From Oopsacas minuta (lineage: Eukaryota; Porifera; Hexactinellida; Lyssacinosida; Leucopsacidae): a stretch of DNA of 64,000 nucleotides. A program made the translations under genes and the position numbers. The notes beneath the pieces were generated by a model. It was given only the letters and a program-made list of their open reading frames with translations, ran no database searches and was not told where the DNA came from. Location of the stretch: NCBI GenBank assembly GCA_024704765.1, contig JAKMXF010000122.1:581068-645067 (forward strand). The letters are read 5' to 3'. This document shows, piece by piece, positions 1 to 13,004 of the stretch (positions are counted from its first letter, which is position 1; every line of letters starts with the position of its first letter).

Positions 1-1961
1 TAACTTAACCCAATGGACACTTCTAAAATCTAAATCGCTTTTTGTCTTATGTCAATCTTCTGGCTTGTTTTTAAGTACATTTTTTGTTTCCCGAGGGGTA
101 CGTCTAATCCAAGTCATAATGTTTATATTCCATTACACTTTCCGATAAAAGATCCGAAATATTTGTGTTCACTTGTCTACTATTAATGTTGCAGCCAATT
201 GCCGAAATTAGTTGCGCAAATAAATTAGGCAATATACTGCAGATATCAGTTAATTATGACTACATTTATATTTAATTATTACGAAGTATTCATTACATAA
301 AATTAGCTAAATCTATCCTTACATTTGGATGATAATGAACTCCGTTATGATCTATATATATGGATCCAAATGGGTTATTAGGTGGTGATTCTAGCGTATC
401 GATCATCGATCAATTTTTTACCACTCCCAGAAAATACCATCCATTTATTCCCATATCAGAATTATGTAATCGCTAACATTCCTACAATTAATTACAGATC
501 GTGGAAATATGTTGCAAAAAACTTATTACATTCTTCCTTCAAATTTCCAATCAAATATTCTTCAATTAAAGTATTTTATGGAAATTGGCAATACTCTCTG
601 TGAGACAATATGAGAGAGAATGTTGAACATACTTATCTCGTGCTCGATATAAAATAGGTGAACTCGACAATTTTCAAATTTACATTCTGCTTTTGCTCGT
701 AGGAAAGGGCTGTTTACCTTACGACTATCAGTTTTTTCAACCAATAAGATCTGAACTTTAATGCACACGCAATATTTATGTCATGGAATTTGTCTGCAAA
801 AATCTTGGTCCAATTGCTCACTAAAGACGTTCTATCATTAGAATCGGTAATACAAATACTATGCCATTCAGAAAATTCAAAATGGAACTCCCACTCTCAG
901 AACTTGTATTAGTTACAATGTTGATCTCAGAGCCGACTTCTATCAACTGATTCGGTATTTCCTCGGATTCTACACTACAAGTAATGCTGTAAGACTAGAG
1001 AATAGGAACAGGTTCTGTAACTTTACAGTATACTCGATTCGTTACATATTCAGCATATATGTATTTTCTAATATGGTGATGCCATGAGTGTCAAACTCAT
1101 TCCTCCGATCGAAAACACTTCTAATGAAGACACTTAAAATTTCTCCAACTAAAAACACATAATTCTTTCCGAACATATGAAAGACTAAACTATTTCAGGC
1201 TGTGTCAGAACTAACGACAAAACTAGCGGTGGACTACACCCAACAAAGCTTTTAGAATACGTATCTGAAATTATATTAATGAACTCAAGACACTCATCAA
1301 TATAACAGGCTTCAGTTAATTGCAACCACCCTGGAACACTTTGTGAACAATTTAACCCATAAAACCTCGCACCGTCTACCCACAACTGAGATTCAGTGGT
1401 ATTAAACAAGTAAAACAAATTAGGACTTTCGCTTAATTCACTATCAGTTACACAATCGGAATCTCTCTTCATTTAGCTTATATAAAGCTAAATCAGAAGC
1501 TGAAGAACCACACACAATAAGTGAATTGAAGATCCATTATATCGAATTCACCAAACGATGAAACTGAATCTGAAGGCTCAACTAAGCTTGTAGCTACATC
1601 CTTAACAATGGCAGAAGTTACTAGTGATGCTCTCCTAGTAATATCTATCTTATTAAGACTGAAACTCACTTGAATCTGTTCCTCTGAGGTAAGGGACTAA
1701 CTGAACAATCCAAAGGATTATTTTCTAGTCAAAGAATCTCTCACAATTCACTGAATATTAATATTGCACGAGTTGTTTTCCACTTTAGGTTTAGTATATG
1801 TTTTTCATCAAGTCTATTGTAAGAGTAGACCGCCTTACAAATGGATCCCCAAATAGAGCTAGAAATTTTGTAGCTAACGGATAACTTACTGATCATAGCA
1901 TCGAAAGAACGAAAAGTAGAGATCAGTACACTTATCATTATCCTTGATTCTCTTGGCAATT
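1..1961. other. Intronic stretch, nothing recognised
   Basis: AT-rich DNA downstream of the last visible cadherin exon. Short ORFs occur on both strands, but none shows a recognisable domain or splice-flanked exon pattern. I see no transposon ends. Confidence 0.5.
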
Positions 1962-2330
1962 TTAAAGGAAAAGAATGGGTAAGGCTGGCTCCCGTAAAGG
2001 TCCTGTTAACAGTATAGGTAGAAAATGAATACCATTATCTACTATATAAATACCATGCTCCGGATATTTACTTTGAGTAGGGGTGGTGTGTCCTGGATTG
2101 ATCTCGATGCCTCCAAGGATGAGGAGGATAGAGACAACACAAGCCAATAGAGTAGAAAACAGGATAGATGTAGTCGGTGTAGAAGAATTCATGTCAGATG
2201 ATGATCCGGAATGATTGGAGGATTTGCAGAGGGAGTGCATACCAATGCGAGCACGCCATAAATCAATAGAAATCATGATATTCACAGTTGGATCGCGGAT
2301 AAAGGAAAGTGCAAAAGCAAGAGAAAGAAG
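1962..2330 (-). pseudogene. LINE-like ORF remnant with degenerate 2A-like motif
   Basis: A minus-strand frame contains WRARIG, then an internal Met (ATG at 2192) followed by a short Ser/Thr stretch, a hydrophobic run (SILFSTLLACVVSILLIL) and directly GGIEINPGH. Many invertebrate non-LTR retrotransposon ORFs begin with a WRARIG-like patch and a hydrophobic segment ending in a 2A ribosome-skipping peptide, D-V/I-E-x-N-P-G-P. Here G replaces the first D and H replaces the last P, so skipping is not expected. No endonuclease or reverse transcriptase follows; the rest is lost. A membrane protein exon is an alternative, but the E-x-N-P-G signature right after the hydrophobic run favours the LINE reading. 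Confidence 0.45.
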
Positions 2331-2337
2331 TTTCAAA

Positions 2338-3292
2338 ATACAAAGAGCAAAGATGAAAAACGAAAGCTGAAGTTCAAAATAAGTTCATGAATTATGAAGC
2401 AATTATATATTTATTGTCTAAAGGATATTTCGTACTTCGTAGGTTACCCAAAATGGAAATAAACAAAGTAGTGTGAAACATTTGAAATTGGAACTAGCAA
2501 TGATGTACCATGGAATGCTATGGATGTTGGAAACAGTCATCGTGTAGGCTTGCAAGATGATAACGATAGTCTATGCAGCGGCTTCAGTATTGTAGAGTCT
2601 GAAGAAATTGAGAGAAAATAGATACTTTGAAAAGATTAAAAAGTAATAAAAACTACTAGCTACCCCCTGTTTTTCTTTAAGAAATTGAATTATAGAATAC
2701 GATAGAAGGTATCTGTAAAGTTTGAGGTGATTCTGGTGGTAAATAATTACGAGAATTGACTTCAAAGTTGGAGTTCGTATTACACAAAAACTGTGAATTT
2801 AATGATTTTTAGAATACTGTTGTTGGTGCTAATTTTTTGGTATTTCACGATAATATTGATATCGTTAGAAACGTTCACATCTCAACTATCGATTAGTATA
2901 AAAATATTTTAGATTCAGTATAGTAAAGGTTAAGAAACAACAGTTTGAACTGACCCTACTTTATATATATCTAATCCATTCCCCCCTCAACACTCACTTC
3001 CAATTTCAACTTTGAAATCTTATAGCTCAACGAGTTGTAGGAATTTTAGAATGAAATTTAATTTACATAAATGTCCGTGAATTTCAGAATCAAATTCGAA
3101 TGAAGTTAAATACATGCACACTATGACAAAAACGTGAGTAAAAAGTAAAATTTTGAAAATTATTTATATTGCTAAAACGTCCAATAATGCTTCATCGAAT
3201 GATACCAATTACGTGTGGATCAGAGGTGTACAGGTGAGTAAAATTAGAGATTGAAGTTTACATGGTCGAATACTAGGCTAACTTCACTCTCG
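2338..3292. other. Intronic stretch, nothing recognised
   Basis: AT-rich sequence between the LINE-like remnant and the first long-TIR element. I see no coding signature, inverted ends or tandem array. Confidence 0.5.
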
Positions 3293-4209
3293 TAAAGTAA
3301 ATCCTAGTAAATCGAACAAATTCCATCAAAAAATGTATTCGAACACAAAGTAATTCATAATTGTAAACCATTTTTTAAGTTTAGTTAACACAGTCTTTCT
3401 ATTGTGTTTTTGTGTTAAGTTAATGTGAATCATGATTCATTTCATGGGATTTGTGGGTTTTTGATAATATTGGTATTTCTTAGTACAGTGAAACCTCTGG
3501 ATTCGGGGAATGCGGGATACTGGGAAAATTTCTGACGCCCCGATTGTGGAAATTCCCCGATTCTGGATTTCAGTGAGGTATTGTGTCAAAATCACCATTT
3601 TCCGTATATATGTAGTTCATATTATGTCATCCTATTGTTTCTTATTGCTAGTCAAACTGTAACGTTAAAATATTTCATTCTGCTACATATTGTTTATCCA
3701 GAACACCTCTCTAAGGTTAAAATTTCACTTACGTAGCATCTATATTGTGTTTTATTCGATAGTTATTGCGAAAATAAAAGTTCACTGAGTTGATTTCAGT
3801 ATTGATACCCCGATTGCGTAGGGGATTTTAGTATTAGTTCTATGCAAGCTGAAAGAATTAGATTTTCAGGGTTTGCCCCGATTCCTCGATTGTCGCTATT
3901 TCCCCGATTCCAGAGGTTCATTTGTATGGGGAAATATTTTCGCGAAATTCAATGCCCCGATTTCAGAGGTTTCACTGTAAAATAATTACCATTATTGAAG
4001 GTGAACTTTGATTGCGTCATTGTGGTTAAAGTATCTTGGAAAGCAGGTTCAAAAGTATTCTAGATGTCTCCACCATATGTGGAAACCTATATACAGTTGA
4101 ATTTGTAATGATAACTGCAATCATTCATGATCAAACAGAATATAATCAATGGCCTGGAAATTATTTTGGCAATTCCTTGCTTAGCTAGCCGTGTATATAG
4201 TAGGCTATG
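3293..4209 (-). mobile_element. Long-TIR element family A, copy 1 (truncated, interrupted)
   Basis: The outer end at 4001-4209 matches the end shared by nine copies in this window (GTATATAGTAGGC at the tip, then AGCTAGC, CAATGGCCTGG, GAAAGCAGGTTC and GACGCAATCAAAG read inwards). The inner part at 3293-3483 matches the internal sequence of full copies. The opposite terminus is missing. A pogo-type MITE at 3486-3977 splits the element cleanly; removing it and one TA restores the sequence seen uninterrupted at about 38331-38375. Confidence 0.8.
3486..3977. mobile_element. pogo/Tigger-type MITE, nested
   Basis: The terminal inverted repeats are CAGTGAAACCTCTG (3486-3499) and CAGAGGTTTCACTG (3964-3977), flanked on both sides by a TA target-site duplication (3484-3485, 3978-3979). 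The CAGT..AACCTC ends and TA duplication fit the pogo/Tigger branch of Tc1/mariner. The 492-bp body has no transposase. Next to the ends are repeated CCCCGATT motifs in inverted order. It sits inside a family A long-TIR element, so it inserted later. Confidence 0.88.
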
Positions 4210-7002
4210 CTAGGACCCTATATTTAGTTTATTTTAAAAACTTATTATATCAGTCTAGTGTATTATGATTTTGATTAGTTTCAAACAGGGTCCTAGAAAT
4301 AATGCTAGGACCCCAGGGTCCTGAGAATAACTCCCTATATATACAGTAAACTTCGGATTTAACGACACACATTTGGGGAAGCTAAAAAGGAATTCGAAGT
4401 GTCATTATCTATCATGCCCCTATACCTGAAGTATGGTGCAGACAATACTGCCGGAGATGATATCTGGGTTGGAGAAAGTGTCGTTATTAGCGATTTATCG
4501 CTAAAACCGATGTTTTATCAGTTCGTTTTAACCAATTCCCACACCCAAATCGAGGGTTCAGCACCTTTTTGACCTCATAAAATGACACATTTTCCTTCAG
4601 TATTGGGGTAAGAGTATAGATAGAGTTAACATCCTGTAACTAGCACCCATCTGCTCGAAAAACTGCCAGGAAAATATATTATATGACGTCAAAATCTCGT
4701 TATTGGTAGGAGAATTGGTAGAGTTCTTTTCGTTACGAATGTATCACAGTGGTTTGAGGCACGGAATAGGGAAAATATTCATAGTAATGGAATTCTGTTT
4801 TTGATATAACCATTAATTATTTACTAGCAATCCAAAAATAAATGTGATTCAATGCCTATAGTGCATACACTGGCTTGTTAAAGTTTATGGAATTTACTTC
4901 ACGAAAACGTAGATTACGGTTTTAAAATATTCATCAAATTCTATCTGGCTGCATTGTATATATGTTCATAATTTCGATATCTATTCTTCCACAGCCTAAA
5001 TATAACATTTCCTCTTTCAATTTAAATGTTTAAATACTTGGAAAATAATTCCAACTTTCCAGATTTTATCCCTTTTTATTTTCCACAATAATTTATAAAA
5101 TTCGATTATTTCCTAAATTTGAAGAGGCCGCAAAAATGCAGATAGCATTAGATAGCTTAAAATTTTTCAAGTATGCAATATATTTGACATACTAAACTAT
5201 CTAAACGCGCTTCAATACGCAACTTAATTTTTATGTGTGAATTCCATTCTATATTTCCCGGTATTAGGGATCTAGTTATGTTATTTTCTATTATGATAAA
5301 TAATGTATCGACCACTTCATTACAATAAGTGTATTCGTTCAAAAGTAGTTAGATATTTAAATACAAACAATGATACATTAATCAATGGAAGAACGAAAAA
5401 AATCCACGAAAACGTCGTGATTTAGCTAATATTCTGAGAGTGAAGGACAATAAACTTCCCGATACAGTCTTAAATATTGATCAAGATTTGAGAAGGTCAG
5501 TTACTTCGTATAAATTGTTCAAGTTAATCTGAAAAAATCAAAAAATCAACAGATCAATTAATAAATGAATGGTGGACTTCAGAAATAACTCGGGAACCAT
5601 TGCGATCTCTACTATAAATATATACAGTAAAATTTAACCTATATGGTGTGTATTCTTATATAGTGTATTCCTATTCCCTGTAGATAGTGAGTGGGTAGTG
5701 TGATATCTTGGACCAATATATAGAATAATATTCCTATATACTTGTAGTATATTAATATATAATGTATACACTATATAGGAAAGGATTCCCTATAATTCAT
5801 TTTTAGATTGAATCCGAATATACACAGTGTAATTGAATTAGCGTAAGAGTGAATATAACTACATGGATCCTCTCAATTGATGACCAGTGGGCAGTGGGGT
5901 CCGAATCGAAGCGAATATTTAGATAAACATGGACAATTACAAAATTCTAAACGAATAACGATACGGGATTTATGTATGGTAAGTAGACAATTAGAGAGGA
6001 CCAGCCGACCCACTGTACATAAATACAAAATTAACAAATAAGTATAACCAATTTGATAAAAATCTATTCATAACAGCCAATAATGCTCAAATACTCCTCG
6101 CAACAACCACGGGGTGGCCAAGAAGTACAGATTTTGACAATGTTAGTCTTGTATAAGTCACATTATTATCAAGTATTATATAATTTGCTTAACTGTGCTG
6201 AGATTTCTCATTAACAATTCGGGAAAGGAGATCAAGGAGTAAATCCTAAAGGCCGTCAGAACTAGTGTTTTGATGCAAAATATTTATTGCAGAAATCAGC
6301 CTAATAGAAATTACAGCATCAAAAATTGAGTTTGAACGTATAATAAGTATTATAAAATACGTATTATACGTAATAGGTCTTCAATGAATGACGCATTAAA
6401 CAACTGAGAATGAACCGATATCTTAAATGGGATCGAATATTGGGCGTGTGAAAACTCGGTGTTATGATTGTAGAAGACTACCAAAATAGAGAAACTTTAA
6501 GATATTTGAACATAAGGGACACAGCATATAATTTTCACATCTAACTCAAATCATTAATATATTAGCCAACCCGCAAGTCAGTATTAATTTTTTGGGTTCA
6601 TAATTCACATTAATATAACGAATAATTGATATCAAGCAAGAGACGAAAATTCTAGGCAAAGAATTTTCGTGCGAAGAATATTCCGCCATTCATCGTAATA
6701 GTGTATAGGAATAAGCAAAAATATTATATTTAACGCCAGCGCCTTTATATTAACAACAATTAGATAAAAATCCAAATATAAATTAGAGCAGGGTTGTCCA
6801 AAGGCGGCCCCCAGACAATTGTAACTCAATTATACCCAGGACAAATTTTTGCTCACAACTACGCTCCCAAAAATCAACGATCAACGTTGCTAATTTTACC
6901 AATAATATAGAATCTAATAAAGACAATGTTTATGAGAATGTATTTCCTAAATTGGATAATTTTCAATCTGAAATTATTGTATTATGTAATCATACAAATA
7001 TA
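4210..7002. other. Intronic stretch with repeat fragments
   Basis: No gene is visible. It holds a short inverted repeat (GCTAGGACCCT at 4208, AGGGTCCTAG at 4286), a pogo-like single end (CAGTAAACTTCGGATTTAAC at about 4348), a dispersed repeat at 4505-4600 that recurs inverted at 62305-62400, AT-rich inverted motifs at 5640-5800, a possible foldback at 5866-6010 (TCCTCTC..AATTG at both ends), and a single hAT-like end (CAGGGTTGTCCAAAGGCGGC) at 6787. Confidence 0.5.
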
Positions 7003-8293
7003 CTTAGGGCATTCAAAAAGTTCCCATCTTTGTTAAATATCTTGACACTACAACAACTTACTAAATAAATTTCTACATAAAATGTTCCAAATACTCCCCT
7101 TCTAGATCAATGAATAGTTGCAGCCTTTCAACCTAATTCGAAAATGTTTTTATACTCGTCTCTGTTCACAGAATTGAAGTAGTGGTAAATTCCGTTTCTA
7201 GCTATTGTCGGATAAGAAATGCCGTCCTCCGAGAAGGATTTTCAGCTCAGGAAATAGCCAGAAATGATAAGATGGTAGTCCTGGGAAAGGGGAGATGTTC
7301 CATCGTTACAAATCCGATATTTTCAATGACTTCTCAACAATTTATAGTGCAGAATTTTTATTCATCGTGTTCCTGGAGGCGGACGTAGTGTTTAATAGAC
7401 TTTCTGGATATCTCAGGCATTTAACTGCGTAAAATTCTCCATTGAGTCGTTCTCCTTTAGGGACAGGTCCATACGAATAAAAAAATATGCTGTAGAGAAC
7501 CTTATCGTCTCGGAGTACGACGTGCCTTTTCGGGGAATAAGAACCTTCTGGGAGATACGATTTTCTTCGTTCTTTACACAGTGGTGCAGAAAATTTAATC
7601 CAAGTTTCGTCACCAGTAACGATTTCATTTAACCTTCGAGAATCACAATCTCTATATTGTTTAAGCAATTCATTCGTGTATGAAACCCTCTTTTCCTTTT
7701 GCCACTTTGTGATGATTTTTGGTATACATCGAGCTGAAATCTTTCGATATTCGAGAAAATCGTGTAGAATTGAATGAACACTTCTTGATGAGATGTCCAG
7801 GAGTAAGGCAATCTCTTCAACGCTCAAAATGGGGGTCAATATCCAAAAGTTACAGAATTTCAGAGGCAATTTCAGGGGTAATAGCGGAAATTGGTCTTCT
7901 GCTCCGAGGGGTATCTTCAATGCTGCCCCTACCAGCCTTAAATTTACGTGCCCATTCCTTTACAGTGGAATACACTAAAGCTTCTTCATGATAAACGGTG
8001 ACGAGATTTTCATGTATCTGGAGTGGTTTGTCGCCGAGTACAGTACGAATCTGTATGTAAGCTCGTTGTTCGGTTTTGCTTGATATGTGTTTTGAAGGCA
8101 TGAAAAAGTTTACTCTCGAAAATAGGTAAAATTGAAAGTAGGATAGTTCAAGAAATATTATAGCTAGAGTGAAATGCTCAACAACATTAAATAGGTAATC
8201 GATAGGACTATTAGGATATACTATGCATTTCATGTAATCGAGTAAAGTTTGGCTGCAATAAACTAAGGATGGTATCTTTTTGAATGCCCCAAG
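7003..8293 (-). mobile_element. mariner element (decayed)
   Basis: A 1,291-bp element with inverted ends CTTAGGGCATTCAAAAAG (7003-7020) and CTTTTTGAATGCCCCAAG (8276-8293), flanked by TA at 7001-7002 and 8294-8295. Both the length and the TA duplication are typical of mariner. It encloses one transposase pseudogene on the minus strand. Confidence 0.9.
7060..8106 (-). pseudogene. mariner transposase pseudogene
   Basis: The fragments read in order. The N-terminal helix-turn-helix part (EQRAYIQIRTVLGDK, STVKEWARKFKAGRG) lies at about 7850-8106. EIALLLDISSRSVHSILHD, the linker SARCIPK and the first catalytic Asp in VTGDETW lie at 7440-7850. A degraded C-terminus is recognisable by HFWLFPELKILLGGRHF near 7225-7285. 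The usual Y-S-P-D-L-A-P-C-D block before FWLFP is degraded, so the third catalytic Asp is lost. The second catalytic Asp is not recognisable, and there are several frameshifts. The family encodes a DD34D cut-and-paste transposase; this copy cannot be active. Confidence 0.9.
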
Positions 8294-8295
8294 TA

Positions 8296-8766
8296 ATTAT
8301 GTTAAACATTGGTCTGGAATCAATAGCTGAGATAATTTGAACGCTTGACTTGTCTCTATCTGGACACTATTATGAAGGTCTCGGGAACGAAGAAATTTAA
8401 TCGTGTTCACATCAAAATCCTTCAAAGTTCAGGATGTCAACATGTCATTTCATAAAGGACATTTAAGGAAATGTTGCGAAGTGCCAATCCGAAGTCACAT
8501 CGATACCCAAGATTCTCACAATATGTCAGTTAGATTTAGCATCTTTACATAGATATTAGCAGACAATGAGACAAAAAACCGAGATTATTTACACATCAAG
8601 TCCGATATTCATGAGACTCCGATTTTCTCGTGATATTCGGCATCTCTGATTGTGATTACTTAGTTGGTCCACATACATTCAATATTGAACAACTAATCTG
8701 TGTGTATATATAAATTTATAGTAACTTACAAGTGATTGAATGTAATTTCAGATCTAATTAACTAAC
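8296..8766. other. Intronic stretch, nothing recognised
   Basis: Sequence between the mariner element and cadherin exon 6. No repeat ends or coding signature seen. Confidence 0.5.
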
Positions 8767-9016
8767 CGAAAACTGGTGTGTTGTCATTAACATCCAAAAT
8801 CGTAATAGTAACTGCTTTTGAAACTTCACGGGGATTTAAGGCGTTATCATCAGCTCTAACAATTAAGACATAACTAGGGTAAACTTCAAAGTCAGGAAGA
8901 TTATTAGTGGTGAAAATTTCGCCAGTATTGGCATCTATTCGAAACACACTATCATAGTTTCCATCGATAATAGAAAAAGTAATTACATTACTTGTGTCCA
9001 AATCTCCAGCACAAAC
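8767..9016 (-). CDS. Large cadherin, internal exon 6 of 6
   Basis: This exon completes the EC repeat begun in exon 5: VCAGDLDTSN, FRIDANTGEIFTTNNLPDFE, VRADDNALNPREVS and the linker DVNDNTPVF. The acceptor is ctttttag (phase 0), the donor gttagt (phase 1), and the length 250 bp. The six exons add up to 1,446 bp with an uninterrupted frame. I found no further cadherin exon between 8766 and the left edge, so the next one lies outside the window or is too diverged to see. The transmembrane and cytoplasmic parts are not in the window. Confidence 0.93.
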
Positions 9017-9414
9017 CTAAAAAGTAGTGCATGGGAGGGTTAAATTTCGTGAAAAGACATACAGTTAGATTGGTTTATCAAGCAAACTCTGTTTTCAGGC
9101 CATAATGTTGGTAAATATAAAAGAAATTCATAAATGCACGTATCTGTACACAGCCCTTGGGCCCATCTTTAACTACAGTAGAAGCTTGTTTATATGTACA
9201 CGAGCGGACCTTCGAAACTTGTACTTCTTATACGAAGTAGGTATTATCCGGAGCTATATCAATTGAAAATATTGTAGGGACCTGATATTGATTAAATATT
9301 TGTTCGTATTAACGAGATTCTCAGAAGGGACCTAGGATATTAAATGTGAGCGTAGTGAGCATTGGTAGACTTGGGGAATCTGGAGGCTGTATCTTGTATT
9401 GCTCATAACTCGAG

Positions 9415-10125
9415 CAGGGACGCACCAAGATTTTTCAGCTAGGTGGGCAAATAAATTACCAGGGGGCACGAATTTAGCAGGACGTTATAATGCAAACAGA
9501 TCAAATACCTTTGTTGGGTCAAGATGGTTTGAATCTTGAAACAACTTCTCATAACTGCGCAATACACATTTTGGTTGATAATTTCCGATAGGCTTTGTGA
9601 TTTACGTACATGAATAAGATGGATGCATTCCATGGTTCTCCCTAGGAATTTGTTAAAGGTATATTGAGTTATGTGGTCATGTGTCTCGAACCCAGCCATT
9701 GCTCAATGTCAATGTTATATTCAGGCAAAATAGTGGAATCTTTAAATAAACAACGAGAAGTTATTGGCATATTGATGGAGGCATCGAAAGGAAAATCTAC
9801 GGTAATCTTTGATAATATATTTTGTATAATCAATCTACCTCTTAAGGTGAATCGGCCGATAAGTCTTCAAAACTGAAGCGATACCGGAAGCGATATCGGG
9901 CATTTGCTCAGGGTAAAACATTCGAAAATAACACTTAGGTCGGTAGAACAATACAAGCTATATCCCTGATTTTTGGGTGAGATTAAATATTATTGAGTGT
10001 AAGATGAGAGCGAAGTGCAATGTTTTCAGTTTGAAATTTAAGCCAAGGGGCGCATTGCTCCAGGGTACGAAATTTTTGCCAAGGGTGGGCATTGCCCTCT
10101 ATGAGCTCCTATGGTAACGTCCCTG
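9415..10125. mobile_element. hAT-like non-autonomous element
   Basis: The ends are CAGGGACGCACCA at 9415 and its approximate complement GGTAACGTCCCTG ending at 10125. Sub-terminal GGTGGGCA/TGGGCATTGCC stretches at both ends are also inverted. CAGGGRCG ends are common among hAT MITEs. I could not find a clean 8-bp target duplication (AACTCGAG against ACTTGTTG), so the class is tentative. It has no transposase. Confidence 0.5.
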
Positions 10126-11705
10126 ACTTGTTGATGCCGCAATTCCTACACTCATAATGTCAAAATCGGCCTGTCCGTACCCAATTACCCTTGCCAACAT
10201 CTAGCTTGCTTTTGTATTTTACATAGAGAGATGTGAAAATATGATGAATCAAGAAAAAGGTGTGAAATATTCACTTTAGATAAATTCATGCTTGAGGTAC
10301 AAATCTCAGACCCAAAATGTATTTGTGTACAAACGGACGGCGGGGCACATCATCCATGCCACTAAGGCATCTCCCTATAGGAGCTGCATTAAAAACATGA
10401 AGAAAACTTCTCTGGAACCACAGATTCGGTTCACAATATGAAAATATTGATGATAAACGGATTCATATAAGCGACTCTGACTGTAGTATATATTTTGGAA
10501 ATACGAGCGTGAAACCGGACCTAATGCCCTAACCCTTTGGGGGGCAAATCCGGGCAGTAGATGTGTAGGTCCTGAACGTAAATACATTTGATGGTTCAAT
10601 TCAGAAAATTCGGGAGGGCAAGGGACATACTTGGTTCCATTCCCTAGATCAGCGTTTGGGAACTAGTACAACCAAGTATGTACTAAATATCAATAAAACG
10701 TATATTATATTATCATTGTACCAATATGCTGGGGAATATGAATGTCAGACACTTCGTAGCACGGACATTTCAAGGCAGAGAATTCACAATGGGCATAAAT
10801 TGGTGCATTAATTGGAATTGGAAAATATATAATCGCAACAATACCGAAACATATCATTCATAGCAAATCGATGGTAAAAAGCGATTGGAAACATCAAATT
10901 TTAGGTGTAAGAAATATTTGATATGTTTTTGGCAAGAATTGGACAGATTTGTAGGTATGAGATGTATGGTAATGTAATTTGTTGATATTGGTAATCCATG
11001 AGTTTTAACAATTGTATTCATAAAGGGACCATTTCCAGTGTGCAATTGCACTCCAAGCCATTCCAGGATATCAAAATCAGTTATGACACGACGTACATAT
11101 TCACAAACTATCAATTCCAATCAATACCAACCCACTTGGGCTGAATGAGAGTGACATATTTCATATTTTTTGGTCATTAATCCTTTTCAACACATCAAGA
11201 CAAATCTTTTAGTCTCTATCATCTAATATCAGTATAATAAAAGTAAAGAAGGACTTAATTAGAAATAATTATCTAATTAATACAGTTCGGAAAAATGGCG
11301 ATTATGGGGTAATAGGTACTTACACTGAAGATATATGTTAAAATGTTGTCATATATACTAAATCGACACTGTAGAATTCAAAAATGGCACCAGATTTTTA
11401 GTTGCACTTCTGGAAATGGTACTGTGACGTAATCTGTGGCATTCTGATAAAATTAATAATTATGGTTCAAGAATAAATGAGTTCTAAATTTGTGAGTGTT
11501 TTATACCATCTAGCCCTATTTAATGATAAACTTGAATAACAATGCGTATACTGAATTCATTTATGCATTGGATACTTCATAAAATGATACTAATGAATTA
11601 GAAATACAGTAATCATAAAATATTATAACGAAAATCAACATTTTTCTAAAAATACATTTCATCCGAAAGGGTGTTCCCCATACACTTGATGTCAAGAAAA
11701 GTATA
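10126..11705. other. Intronic stretch, nothing recognised
   Basis: About 1.6 kb of AT-rich intron. The only structure noted is a short inverted repeat around 10628-10680 (TACTTGGTT / AACCAAGTA). Short ORFs look random. Confidence 0.5.
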
Positions 11706-13002
11706 CAGTCTGTCAACTTGAAATTGGGAAGATCTTTGTTTTTCCCTAGCTACAAGTACATTTAGTGTATTTCTATTCTAAATATGTTATTAGAATCCTT
11801 AAACAATCAATAATATAGTAGGCCTAATAATTTATCTTATTTCCGTACTAATTTGACTCTTATTGGCATCGATGACCAAAATGGACGTAAAAATTCATGT
11901 TCTAAAGAATTCCATACTTCATTTAGCTCCCTTTCCAGCTGATTTAAATTTCGTGGTGACTTCAAATCGATTTCTCTCTTGATCCACGACCAGAGGTTCT
12001 CGATCGGATTCAAATCCGGACTACAAGCAGACCAATCCATCCTATGTATCCCTTTCTCCTCCATGTATCCTTTAGCAAGGTTGCACGTGTGTTTGGGATC
12101 GTTGTCTTCCTGGAAAACCATCCATCAGGGTACAAGACACTTGCTTGTTCTACTAAACATTCGTGCAGAATGTCGCAGTAAAGTCGCCCGGTGAGATTTT
12201 CTCTGAAAACCTTGATAGGAAACGTTCCACGTGCTGAAAACGCTCCCCAAACATGCAATTTAGGAGAGTGTTTCGTACTGGGTTTTACTGGTTTCGAATC
12301 ACCTTTACACCAGACACATACTCTGCCACCAGCTAGCTAAATGGACATCTCATCGCTAAATATCACTTTCTCCCAATCTCTACATCTGTTAGACTTAGCC
12401 CAATCGACACGATAAGCCTTATGGGTTTGTGTAAGCATCGGAATCTTTCTAGCAACCTTGCGGGTGAAGCCACGCCGCTTCATCTCAATCCTTACAGCCT
12501 CGTGTGAGAACGATAGACCCCGCCTTTTGTTAAATTTGCAAGTCAACTTCCTCACAGATAATCTAGGATTGTTGATTGCCAAACTAACAAGTGATCTAGC
12601 GTTATTTGCTTTGATCTGACGCTGTTTCCCGGAACCCAATCTTTCTATCAACGGATTCAGCATTCCTCAATTTGTAAACAGTGCGATAAACTGTACTTTT
12701 TGGAACTCCAGTTCTTCGAGATAATTCCATACAATTCGTGATTCCTGTGTCGAAAAGTATCTTGATATTGTTACGAGAAATTCAAGTGATAAATATTTCT
12801 ATAGAATATTTGATTAGTAACTAAGTATAAATTGAAATATTTTGTAACCGCAGTTAGCTAGAGAAGTTCAGTTGGTTAAGAAATGACTAGAAATAGTTGA
12901 AAAACACAAACTATCAATATTAATACGATAAGCAATTTGAAAATGCAATTAGGAACATTCTAACATCGAAAAAGATTTTCCCAATTTCAAGTTGACAGAC
13001 TG
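11706..13002 (-). mobile_element. Tc1-like element, DD34E (decayed)
   Basis: A 1,297-bp element with inverted ends CAGTCTGTCAACTTGAAATT (11706) and AATTTCAAGTTGACAGACTG (ending 13002), each flanked by TA (11704-11705, 13003-13004). It encloses a minus-strand Tc1 transposase pseudogene. Confidence 0.93.
11837..12770 (-). pseudogene. Tc1 transposase pseudogene (DD34E)
   Basis: In order: a helix-turn-helix with GVPKSTVYR (about 12680-12710); SVRKLTCKFNKRRGLSFS and TRKVARKIP (12400-12600); the first catalytic Asp in VIFSDEM (about 12350); KLHVWGAFSARGTFPI (12210-12260); the second Asp in FQEDNDPKHT (about 12100); and the Glu in SPDLNPIENLW (about 12000). Exactly 34 residues separate the second Asp from the Glu. 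There is an in-frame TAG just after FSDEMSI (near 12335), a frameshift near 12121 and another near 12663. All three catalytic residues survive, so decay is moderate, but the copy cannot make a full protein. Confidence 0.92.
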
Positions 13003-13004
13003 TA

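Noticed and set aside
1185-1472. 95-codon minus-strand ORF as a small gene
   Set aside because: No recognisable domain, no flanking splice or repeat context, ordinary for random AT-rich DNA.
2110-2190. Hydrophobic segment as the cadherin transmembrane helix
   Set aside because: No splice-flanked exon with cadherin juxtamembrane or catenin-binding sequence follows, and the E-x-N-P-G motif directly after it points to a LINE ORF.
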